Shown: piece after piece, positions 17,101 through 21,811 of the stretch
Numbering within the stretch: position 1 is the first letter of the stretch
Layout: each line of letters opens with the position of its first letter
Virus record (IMG/VR): IMGVR_UViG_3300042992_001024
Location: 1 to 27,333 of that record
DNA length: 27,333 nt
Direction: 5' to 3' (one strand)
DNA from: a virus
Position numbers and translations under genes: made by a program
The notes under the pieces: generated by a model
What the model was told of the DNA's origin: nothing
The model's database searches: none
The model's input: the letters and a program-made list of their open reading frames with translations, nothing else

Positions 17101-18569
17101 AGCTAGAGACTATCGAGGGGGAGATTGATACTATCATGGGCAAGATTAAAAATGCTGCTAACAAAGGTTCTGAATTTATTAAACCACTTACTGATAGACT
17201 TCAAGCTCTGTCTGGAGCAGTTGATGGTTTCTATAAGATGGCTTACTTCGAGCACGAACTCAATAAGCTGATCGCTGCAAAGGAATCCGACATCACTAGC
17301 GGAAATAAGGACTCGTTCTTTGCAAGACTTTCAGAGAATGAACTCAAGCGTGAGGCGGCTAGAAAGGTTCTCGCCACTGCACAAAGCTATTCGGAATCGC
17401 CTCCGATTGTTCAAGAGGCTGTTAAATCAGTTGGCATGTTCATCGCTCCGTTCCTCCGATTCAAGACAGAGGCTCCACGAATCGTGATCAATACTTATAG
17501 GGAAGCAATGGCAGAGATTAAATCTGGAAATCCCGTAATGGTTGAGCGTGGTTATAAAAGGTTTATCGGTATGTCCTCAGTACTATTCGTGTGGTCTGCC
17601 GCTGTACCAACAGCAATCCGTTTGCTGTTGGGAATTGGAGAAGATGAGGATGAAGCTCTCCGCGCTACCGTTCCAGAATACATGAAGGACAACACATTCT
17701 TCTTTGTTCCATGGTTTGGAAAAGAACTGAAGTCGATTGACTTAACTTTCCTCAACCCATTCTCAATGCTTGCAGATCCAGTGCTTCGTGCTGGTGAGCA
17801 TATCTTTAGGGGAGATCCAGAACAATCGTTCGTATCATTCACGAATGCATTCATGAATCAATATCTAGATCAGCAGATATTTACTGGAGCCATATCAGAT
17901 GTTATAGCGAATAAAGATAGCTCAACTGGACAACCAATCAGTTATAAATCAGATGGCGCGATGGTATTTGTTAAGTCGTTGGCTTATGTTATAGAGAAGT
18001 CTTTCCTCCCACGGACTGTACAGAAAGGATGGGAGACTATTAATTCAGCAAGAGGAACTGCCGTTGACCCACAATTCGATCCTTTGAATATACTTATGGG
18101 AGAGTTCGCTCCGACAAAGATCCATGATGTCGATGTTAAAGCCCACCTCAATAAACTTCTTACGAGTAAACGAGATGAACTAAAAGCTTTCTCTGCCCAT
18201 AAGAACAAGCTGAAAACACAGAGAGCCTTGAGTGACGGCGAGATCCGTGGACTGGCTAGAGAGTTTGTCGAATCGCGAGTCCGAATCAATGAAGAAATTT
18301 ATCGCGGACTTCGTGGGTTTAGCAACCTCCCACAAATTGGGTTGTCCGAAAGAGATATAATTCTTCAGATGAAAGAAAAGGATCTTGGAATGGGGGATCG
18401 TAGGATCATGTTGTTGCAAAACAAACTGGTTGAGAAACCCGTACTTGATCCATCGTTCATCAGACAGGTATCGGCACTAGAGGGTGGCATTGGAATCAAG
18501 CGGCTTGAAGTCTTTCAAGCAGAGATTGACCGCATTGCACCCGCTAGATTCATCCCACTCAATCCTTAA
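8172..18569 (+). CDS. Giant polyvalent internal virion/DNA-ejection-type protein with metallopeptidase and LPD38-like domains
   Basis: A 3465-residue protein taking up 38% of the window. Residues 1-430 are helical and unassigned. Residues about 440-810 contain Ala/Gly-rich hydrophobic stretches and an EGSEEALDEFINGF-type segment typical of phage polyvalent proteins. Residues about 850-1140 are a Pro/Glu/Lys-rich linker with PKAEQ repeats. Residues 1930-1934 are HEYLH with a downstream NLEEFVATFF (1990-1999), a zinc metallopeptidase pattern. A second similar region has EELTH (2210-2214) in place of HExxH, probably inactive. From about 2880 comes an LPD38-like region (GLTGLSLGIKTLGSLPFYLR, later APFLRFKTEAPRIVINTYRE and a hydrophobic helix near 3130). 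Such proteins are packed in the capsid and enter the cell with the DNA; the peptidase and membrane segments would act then. The end overlaps the convergent gene by 11 nt. I see no RNA polymerase motifs. Confidence 0.82.
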   Translation: MTELDKLPPLETENTTPAEPEFKAFSDWKTDNSSGDPIKDRVEWGNYVREKYIDAGSYDDQVELEIRQTTKDRLVAGGLIQEGDTETVDRLYAAPEVDLDTKLKKIQSTFDYDTPEWEAATKYLSFKEVNPEGSEVDESIKQRGEQYRVQAESIADRYYNDAKRRMVLNGEIPIAKIINEKGEQDYIIGSTFDKNNLGESIRNSKVGDVSFADAPNIVSKSRIPKGYNEEAYKVERYVQAMGVIENIWGGLTNSYMDRYGDDLAEADRENRKLTDQQKPDFSSIRRDVNKLLPDNEGFTDEEIEKAFTQSALMRANSKNKFQVYDDPEEAYRNVRSVGFASPLVNPATMANEEKFNLAVNKNPYLSEEQKDYLNTTREPFIQANFEHYDKTLTESDKLSEKWLNALQSGRASGMKDYQILDQFTSDKDNFNEMSARISGVAESVLDGFGELVASIPMLAGADWARDYMIDNIKERNNRRSVARLFGTEFGMGQDFMEAIAPMLTDVGATALLSLATAPVAGAGGAAFASAKAGARLTAKGLLKSMTSNVFRQLPTETLEQASKRVIAEGLIKESTKEAGTKGAMAAINAYNSSLVSSIGTTSAVALPAFNRSAGSTYATVYSQLQQDGKLTPEQMHDRALGAGLTSGAITAAITSTFGALGRGSLEDALLGGATKRQIKNIITRLAKVDDIKDEVFTKVVASTMNDTLKKFSGANFAKEIGKNAFDEGSEEALDEFINGFVTDAATDQDTPFLERLEQAGRAAILGGVLGGTVPALKAIKSTVASESTPDQRLSTELQFAKDISDRLAETSPVSAQTVRSILTAPRAGRAAYAAGKLAEARALANPPQVPVQIEEQVTPEGTTVKEEAGADSDESSPVVLTPQGLITAGKEPAVVVVPDEVVSGPKPEEEQQAAKEGQLVDIETETVSPEIPLLENQEEQKVVEPTESATTAFDSTQKADPLIVDLIKKKLASATPEEIKEATKQELIIRPAKEQDVKLPSRATLSPPIDITVEVVDNKEKAKSALNFINYNRELRKDVPNQNSLTIESDDVKKITSKVSLFNSTPDAAARYMFNTVSDLKAAQLEDSNEVGSEEPVVTAPVATTTKKVAGKKQPKAEQPKAEQPKVEQPKAEKPKTAVSQVIAEEAEIIMERLANAGALVRFKKSARYGMPLGFDSDTKQSEWSDQLAKRVFSKYKPLKAEEVSEIYQIPLVLTKVGETKSLSWWNPFTESFETNKNIKYRTVIDGGTPIGLFDNNPLTVAAMLKQELPVFVPSTFDGEINEAIKVDEITKQVYDVRFPAASDGLTEISIVHKDGNKTDSNPISKTVSNLFEFVSGLKPPIDSWIGIHRDLTNLADQETRLSSTTYYEAVDRVNRFFGDVYTNLGNVADTNKRMVGPSRAFLKLLGFGDPKKGLTRSQVSDANEMAIIEIIPEFHLTLFKGELYQTLQAQGILKDEGWFSAETPMMGKRGLLGMIGVSIEREYSIEPQSVQQSRNILLDRIKVPEDFKLPKDLLDRSPTELKAYFLLKKGFKKGQTIPKIEDQNVTAENLNTDSANVVLDQFIYNSINDNLSRPDKSGRFPNVPAVIKRISNRVIERVKYKTQTAQNSDIFSRLQYEDDGTILDSKEFYDALAEMYGIEEVTYENIHSSLDALKAGEVFREIRSDLENLLRSNEGVGVSKSLRDLAKKTVFRSDPSVVENMFPVDVFRSIAHWASTNKQTTADSFRFRRQLLDHFPVANEQSKRVHDAFEASGAFAYRFKRVADKGTINMLIRNGMTEQEANFVLEQRNLKRIVEKTGATEQEADSILRSQRAAQSSYSAPSFINEKHRQFYRGINEAEINRLGIESGNSESVINALKKISKESSNEQNKAVALLLLRFQSALRNVRFVITDIPSNRAGSFYRGMDGANMVMVNKAGYYGNGVESVILHEYLHAVTVDVLTRPESSLTPAQRSAKTRLRGLMQLANKSYTSYRNKNGVGLVEFEAAMVNLEEFVATFFSSPDFQKQLKMLRQTEKEGRNFFIRIYDAILDIFGIKPKSDIDKAFSDLVDLASVANIDGYRTLESQIDRSIAEARNNGASRRIVPVNRVETDREIESRLSSFEGFDSLDEATPEHQEAIDILINQAVRSLVPANVEVTIFDTQKEADDNGIFGDRPEAAVIAVLMKDSTGRSIPSIFVNRANMRSALLSRNSVIDNPTSAKGILEAIFDEELTHIAEFYALSTEEVDAVASTMSDTDFDEIVDKYTSIPERRDQLKNALRGENGVEIKNQLVGEMLRMHSQKITRGYTSEEDIAFFESNPSIMSIAFRYIRGVFRRMYARYNLNKNNPELAAAIHRMSAELRFLQEGTYNLETHASFDPNNPENNIEILRQRFAATSADITEETSDDDIMKRFKGLFDSLELPVALYKGGNYQHMSTKWQQWVKGDVDPRISRLHKQQKFFEQATDALGKSMMSRISKLIEQTYGKTGIDPSILSAATGTTEFIRIDKDLKKTYRLEWIDAVKKRKDAVKNGEIDPKWTSDEALAAMRKAMLTDKIAAETDRLRSEIRAKQADALQKISQDSPQLAAALVEMRKVTDAMSKTIKDKYNLSESMQVKFDNNMGIYLTRSYRAFNEEGYIEKVLTSTDKKFVEIRQEASEYFRDKYIKRSANSKLRLSVANGKVTGNLPITKEKAIELATDEVDNNPAIVAQFMAQFLRSYSPDYRSRAGSLPKGVTKSLIDNLRRKSNLDPKVRKLLGEYDQDTEGVNNLLRTYSLVTTMVARQSFYNNLIAMGQMRPVIGPDNNPVLDEDGEPMMEGFLLSEDDLREKLKKNPMMQQEYVNIRTGKIYTPDTKGEIPSGPAGEYDPTYNYYGPKEMVEGMRRMYTPPVIDENLTGAQRATSGVVNIFSGLTGLSLGIKTLGSLPFYLRNIASNMFFFAPAQGFLRFDKMFKEIKLVKEKFKDPYQIDAYQAELISLGVLNNEMASSLVKDILNNSFKLETIEGEIDTIMGKIKNAANKGSEFIKPLTDRLQALSGAVDGFYKMAYFEHELNKLIAAKESDITSGNKDSFFARLSENELKREAARKVLATAQSYSESPPIVQEAVKSVGMFIAPFLRFKTEAPRIVINTYREAMAEIKSGNPVMVERGYKRFIGMSSVLFVWSAAVPTAIRLLLGIGEDEDEALRATVPEYMKDNTFFFVPWFGKELKSIDLTFLNPFSMLADPVLRAGEHIFRGDPEQSFVSFTNAFMNQYLDQQIFTGAISDVIANKDSSTGQPISYKSDGAMVFVKSLAYVIEKSFLPRTVQKGWETINSARGTAVDPQFDPLNILMGEFAPTKIHDVDVKAHLNKLLTSKRDELKAFSAHKNKLKTQRALSDGEIRGLAREFVESRVRINEEIYRGLRGFSNLPQIGLSERDIILQMKEKDLGMGDRRIMLLQNKLVEKPVLDPSFIRQVSALEGGIGIKRLEVFQAEIDRIAPARFIPLNP
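11511..11570 (+). repeat. 15-bp tandem repeat encoding QPKAE-type linker
   Basis: Four 15-bp units (consensus CAGCCAAAAGCTGAA, the third and fourth slightly diverged) inside the giant gene encode QPKAE QPKAE QPKVE QPKAE at residues 1114-1133. It is an extended, charged linker between the N-terminal membrane-active part and the central domains. Confidence 0.85.
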
Positions 18570-18894
18570 CCTTTATGGTCTTTATGATATCCAATGATCG
18601 TTTGTAGACACCAATAGCAAATCGATAAAGAGTATCTTGATTCCAGTTTAAGACACGCATACTTGAGTTTCTTATTCTGGAACTAGACATTCCGAATGCA
18701 TCAGCCGCTTGTTTATAACTCATAAAACAGATGTCTGTGGCTATGAACATAGCCACATCCCGCCACATCCTAACTGGTTTCTTGCGGCCTTGCTTTATAT
18801 CTATATATGAAATGTTGGACATTTCAGATATAGCTAACAGGATCGAATCGACTTGACGCTTGTGAAGGCGTTGGTCGCAGGATAGATGTTTCAT
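18559..18894 (-). CDS. DnaA domain IV-like helix-turn-helix protein (diverged)
   Basis: A 111-residue protein. Residues about 28-82 align by eye with DnaA domain IV: a basic loop GRKKPVRMWRDVAMFIATDI (compare RQMAMALAKEL in DnaA), then SYKQAADAFG in the place of SLPEIGDAFG, and SSSRIRNSSMRV in the place of the RDHTTVLHA recognition helix. The recognition residues are changed, so a DnaA box is unlikely to be the target. It may be a phage regulator derived from the DnaA helix-turn-helix. It is the last gene of the long leftward operon, overlaps the upstream gene in an ATGA, and its 3' end overlaps the end of the giant structural gene by 11 nt on the other strand. Confidence 0.65.
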   Translation of the reverse strand: MKHLSCDQRLHKRQVDSILLAISEMSNISYIDIKQGRKKPVRMWRDVAMFIATDICFMSYKQAADAFGMSSSRIRNSSMRVLNWNQDTLYRFAIGVYKRSLDIIKTIKVKD

Positions 18895-19166
18895 TGTGGG
18901 TTAATAGTAATGGACAGGATAGCATGACTAATTGCTTCTGCATCTTCCTCCGCGAATGAACCAACAGCGGCGGCAATAGCTTCGGAGAATGCGAGCAAGT
19001 GTTCCTCTCGATGGATCTTTTGGCATCTCAAGGAACATGATGGCGTGAAGGCAATGACTGCCCACCCACTTACATTGCTCTTTTCTGGTCGTGATTTGAT
19101 TGAGATGTCAACGCCGTTGATATCCAATGTTGCTACTGTGGGGTGATTGATGTTGTCAAATTTCAT
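18891..19166 (-). CDS. Small protein of unknown function
   Basis: A 91-residue protein that I do not recognise. The N-terminal half looks like beta strands (TVATLDINGVDISIKSRPE, then GWAVIAFTPSCSLRCQ) and the C-terminal half like helices rich in Ala and Glu (LLAFSEAIAAAVGSFAEEDA). Two Cys residues sit in CSLRC. The stop overlaps the start of the DnaA-like gene (ATGA). It starts at 19166 without a Shine-Dalgarno sequence, 20 nt downstream of the 56-residue gene. Confidence 0.65.
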   Translation of the reverse strand: MKFDNINHPTVATLDINGVDISIKSRPEKSNVSGWAVIAFTPSCSLRCQKIHREEHLLAFSEAIAAAVGSFAEEDAEAISHAILSITINPQ

Positions 19167-19186
19167 AATATTATATTAGTTAAATG

Positions 19187-19357
19187 TTATTGGTCTGTGT
19201 CGTATTCATCGCAGAATCCGAACGCTTCTGTATCTCCTTCTTTCTCTAGATAGTCAAGTCGTTTTCTTGCGGCATCAATTAACTCTGACACAGATAGGTC
19301 ATAGAAATCTTTATCAGTGACGATGCTGGCGGCTAAATCAAACATAATGTTTTTCAT
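19187..19357 (-). CDS. Small acidic protein (56 residues), function unknown
   Basis: A short minus-strand frame from the ATG at 19357 to the TAA at 19187-19189. It encodes 56 residues beginning MKNIMFDLAASIVTDKDF and ending CDEYDTDQ. It contains a charged helix (SELIDAARKRLDYLEKEGD) and is acidic. It fills the gap between the 60-residue and 91-residue genes with natural spacing (5 and 20 nt), so it is very likely a real operon gene. There is no recognisable domain and no Shine-Dalgarno sequence. Confidence 0.7.
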   Translation of the reverse strand: MKNIMFDLAASIVTDKDFYDLSVSELIDAARKRLDYLEKEGDTEAFGFCDEYDTDQ

Positions 19358-19362
19358 ATTGG

Positions 19363-19545
19363 TTAGTTATATTGTGTTTTATATTCAGTTAGTGACATTA
19401 CTTCTGTCTCAAAAGTAAGGTCTGGATTCTTGCTTTGCTTCCACAAGATGAAGTCTTCCATCTCGAAGTCTCCTGTAAGGAACAGGTTCCTCGATCCGTC
19501 TGACCACTTGAGCAGAACAACTTGTCGTGGTGTGTTGAGTTTCAT
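19363..19545 (-). CDS. Small protein (60 residues), function unknown
   Basis: A 60-residue protein, MKLNTPRQVVLLKWSDGSRNLF..., with beta-strand character in the N-terminal half and an acidic second half (FEMEDFILWKQSKNPDLTFE). It overlaps the upstream 97-residue gene by the sequence ATGA at 19542-19545, so coupling of translation is likely. Family unknown. The downstream gene begins 5 nt after its stop. Confidence 0.65.
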   Translation of the reverse strand: MKLNTPRQVVLLKWSDGSRNLFLTGDFEMEDFILWKQSKNPDLTFETEVMSLTEYKTQYN

Positions 19546-19835
19546 TTGCTAGTCGGGTTTGATTCCTTCGCAAACTGCATGAAGGCATCGGCAAGATTGT
19601 CGATGAGGTCGTCGAGTTCTACATTAGGATCATCCATGGAACAAGTCGCACAGATGTGCCGTTCGATAGGCTCCCACACTTCAAGCTCCTGCTGGTCAGC
19701 GAGGGCTTGCTTGTCCCCGCTATCTGGATCAGCGAGGATAGCTTTGCGTAGTCGCTCGCCAGTCCAGTCATCATGACATGATGACAGGTAGAATGTGCTG
19801 GCGAGTTTGTAGGCTTTGTCTTGTATTGTAGTCAT
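19542..19835 (-). CDS. Small acidic protein with CxxC, function unknown
   Basis: A 97-residue acidic protein, not recognised. It is mainly helical, with a short Cys/His segment (ERHICATCSMDD) that could bind a metal, and a C-terminal Asp/Leu-rich helix (NVELDDLIDNLADAFMQF). The start at 19835 is preceded by an A-rich leader without a Shine-Dalgarno sequence. It follows an 81-nt gap after the predicted membrane peptide gene and overlaps the next gene by 4 nt. Confidence 0.68.
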   Translation of the reverse strand: MTTIQDKAYKLASTFYLSSCHDDWTGERLRKAILADPDSGDKQALADQQELEVWEPIERHICATCSMDDPNVELDDLIDNLADAFMQFAKESNPTSK

Positions 19836-19916
19836 ATATTTGTTTCTGTTTATGGTTAAGGCTCCAACTATGCGGTAAGCTACGCAATATCCATCGTGCA
19901 GGATACAGGCTTCGGG

Positions 19917-20009
19917 TTATCTGAATCGTGTGTTGTCGTTGTCCTGCAACAGGGCAGAGATAACGACAGCCAGCAGGATCAAGAGTATGATCGTTAGTTC
20001 TGGTATCAT
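19917..20009 (-). CDS. Short single-pass membrane peptide (30 residues)
   Basis: A minus-strand frame from the ATG at 20009 to the TAA at 19917-19919. It encodes 30 residues with a hydrophobic core (MIPELTIILLILLAVVISAL) and a charged tail (QDNDNTRFR). The composition is that of a single membrane-spanning peptide with its C-terminus probably in the cytoplasm. It sits 9 nt downstream of the GP88 gene stop, a normal operon position. It could be a holin-like or regulatory membrane peptide. It is too short for firm gene calling, and only its composition and position support it. Confidence 0.45.
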   Translation of the reverse strand: MIPELTIILLILLAVVISALLQDNDNTRFR

Positions 20010-20018
20010 GTTGTGGGT

Positions 20019-20696
20019 TTAGTGGATAACGAATCCAGTTGTGTCATGCTTTGCCTTTCCCTTTGTGGTCAACCCGACGATGACTTTAGACGGGTCAAGA
20101 AATCGCAAGTCTGTTTCATCTCCGCTGATGACGGGCTTACCCATCCATGTTTCTGGTAGGGTAGAACCAAACACAGCGGCGACATTACCACCAGCCGCAA
20201 GCACTCTAGCCACATCGCCATCGTTGCATTCTGATCTGGAGAATGTGAGATGGTAGTTAGTAGGGAATCCTCCGTTGATGAAGCGTAGCATGCGAGAGAA
20301 ATGTTTAGTATAGTCATAGAAGATCTGATCTCCAAACATCTCTATGACACCATACTTCTCCCACATCAAATCACTGGTAAGGTTGAGGCGGAAGCAAGGA
20401 GTCATGCCGTTACGCTTTGACTTTTTGATGGCGGCTTCGATGTCGTCAACGAGTATGCCCATGAACTTGTCGCGGTCTTCAAAGAACATCATAGTCTTCT
20501 TCAATCGCGCAGTCTGGATATACCTCATTGCACCTCTGCCAGAAGTATTGAGGCATGCTATGCGGCATCCTTCAGACGAGGATGCACATACATTTCTGCC
20601 AGATAGGGATGCAGGAATCAGGTGCAAGCCATAAGTATCGTAGCCTTTGGACTTTCCCTTGAGAGTCTTGTAGTTAGATGTTGTAAGAAGTTTCAT
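20019..20696 (-). CDS. Gene product 88 (GP88) family protein
   Basis: A 225-residue protein matching the GP88 family (named after a mycobacteriophage product; function unknown). The diagnostic stretch is LHLIPASLSGRNVCASSSEG followed by CRIACLNTSGRGA, then TARLKKTMMFFEDRDKFM and the conserved RLNLTSDLMWE. Three Cys (37, 44, 48) are spaced CX6CX3C and could bind a metal or an iron-sulfur cluster, as the family pattern suggests, but this is not shown. It starts 5 nt after the stop of the 340-residue gene and is followed by the membrane peptide. It lies in the same leftward operon as the MoxR/VWA genes. Confidence 0.85.
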   Translation of the reverse strand: MKLLTTSNYKTLKGKSKGYDTYGLHLIPASLSGRNVCASSSEGCRIACLNTSGRGAMRYIQTARLKKTMMFFEDRDKFMGILVDDIEAAIKKSKRNGMTPCFRLNLTSDLMWEKYGVIEMFGDQIFYDYTKHFSRMLRFINGGFPTNYHLTFSRSECNDGDVARVLAAGGNVAAVFGSTLPETWMGKPVISGDETDLRFLDPSKVIVGLTTKGKAKHDTTGFVIH

Positions 20697-20701
20697 ATGA
20701 G

Positions 20702-21724
20702 TTAGGCGAGGAGTGTTGTAGGGTAGGACTCGACTGCTTCTTGTGCTGGTTCCGATTGTTCTTTCTCATGCTTGAGCCAGTCCAATGGATGTGTGTAATC
20801 TTGTTTAGCTGTATCGAACAAAGCGGCAAGCGTCTTGATATTCTCTTTGCAGAACTTGATGTCATAGACAGTTGGTTCTGGTAGATCAATCATCTTGAAG
20901 ATGTTGACAAGTTTATCCCAACGCTCAAACAAGTTGTGTGGTTTGTCAAAGTGGAACAGGGCTGTGTGGTATGAAGTGTTATGTCTCCAACGAGTTAGAT
21001 CAGCGTTCCAGAATTCTTGCGCGTTCATCTCATTAGATGTCGGAATAATAGCCTGTATAGATTGACGCGAGATATAATCAGCCTCCGTATATGGTAAAGG
21101 TTGTAGCTTTTTATACTTCGTATAGGTGCTATCCATTATATTTAACTTCATGAAGAAGTTTTGAAGAGTATCTCTCTTCTCTTCTGTGTTCCCGTTGACG
21201 GCTACACTATTGAAGGATTGCATGAAGTCCTTGAACTTATTGAACTCGTCATTGAATGTCATGTCTGCTAGTGCTAGATCAAGGTTGATCATGTCCTTGT
21301 TCAACTCATCAGCGTATGAACAGAGGGGCATAAGCCACACCCATTTCCAATACAGATCCAACTGATCTTTGGGGATCACATGATTGATAAGACTCCGCAA
21401 CAAATAGTAGTTATTGGGTAGAGTCTTTCTGATCTCAACCTCTGGCTTTTTAGTATCGTAAAGGTCGATCATTAGATGTCCTTTACTTGCAAGCAGAGTT
21501 ATCAATTTGTGATACTCAAACCGATCACCACTTCTGTGCAGTTGGCTATTGACTTGATTCTTCTCGATGAAGATAACATCGTCAAACTTTAGTAGAGCTA
21601 CTTGCCATTTGTTATTATTGAGAAACAGCAATGATTTGTTTTTGCCATACCAACGGAGAGTAGACGAGCTACAATTATTTGGGTTGTTGTCGGCGGCAGC
21701 TTTGATTACATCTTTAATTTTCAT
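20702..21724 (-). CDS. Protein of unknown function (340 residues)
   Basis: I do not recognise a family. The protein is soluble, with an N-terminal mixed region (STLRWYGKNKSLLFLNNNKW), Trp/Tyr-rich middle segments (DLYWKWVWLMPLCSYADEL), and a helical C-terminal part ending in an acidic, disordered tail. No Walker or nuclease motif is visible. Its 87-nt leader contains a near-copy of the leader found before the MoxR gene (21737-21810 versus 24421-24499), including the palindromic element. This suggests the two genes are controlled in the same way and perhaps act together. It has no Shine-Dalgarno sequence before the ATG. Confidence 0.7.
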   Translation of the reverse strand: MKIKDVIKAAADNNPNNCSSSTLRWYGKNKSLLFLNNNKWQVALLKFDDVIFIEKNQVNSQLHRSGDRFEYHKLITLLASKGHLMIDLYDTKKPEVEIRKTLPNNYYLLRSLINHVIPKDQLDLYWKWVWLMPLCSYADELNKDMINLDLALADMTFNDEFNKFKDFMQSFNSVAVNGNTEEKRDTLQNFFMKLNIMDSTYTKYKKLQPLPYTEADYISRQSIQAIIPTSNEMNAQEFWNADLTRWRHNTSYHTALFHFDKPHNLFERWDKLVNIFKMIDLPEPTVYDIKFCKENIKTLAALFDTAKQDYTHPLDWLKHEKEQSEPAQEAVESYPTTLLA

Positions 21725-21736
21725 ATTAATATTATT

Positions 21737-21810
21737 GTATTTCAGTTTGTTGTTGCATTATTTAATGCAGAGTTGTAAGCGTGATCGGATGCGCTTCCCC
21801 CGTCAGTTGT
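21737..21810 (-). repeat. Leader module, copy A (hairpin plus palindromic element)
   Basis: This is the intergenic leader between the VWA gene and the 340-residue gene. It is about 90% identical to 24421-24499. On the minus strand it has GGGGG, a stem AAGCG/CGCTT around CATCCGATCA, then GCATTAAATAATGCAAC (element at 21755-21768 plus the AAC side) and an A/C-rich run. Copy B has GAGCG/CGCTC in the same place, so the outermost pair is A-U here and G-C there. An in-palindrome ATG opens an 8-codon frame that stops 7 nt before the true ATG. Confidence 0.7.
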
Positions 21811-21811
21811 A

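Noticed and set aside
8172-18569. Giant protein as an N4-type virion RNA polymerase
   Set aside because: The length is similar, but I do not find the polymerase motifs (TxxGR, the R-K-YG helix or the catalytic Asp motifs), and the C-terminal third matches LPD38-type polyvalent proteins.
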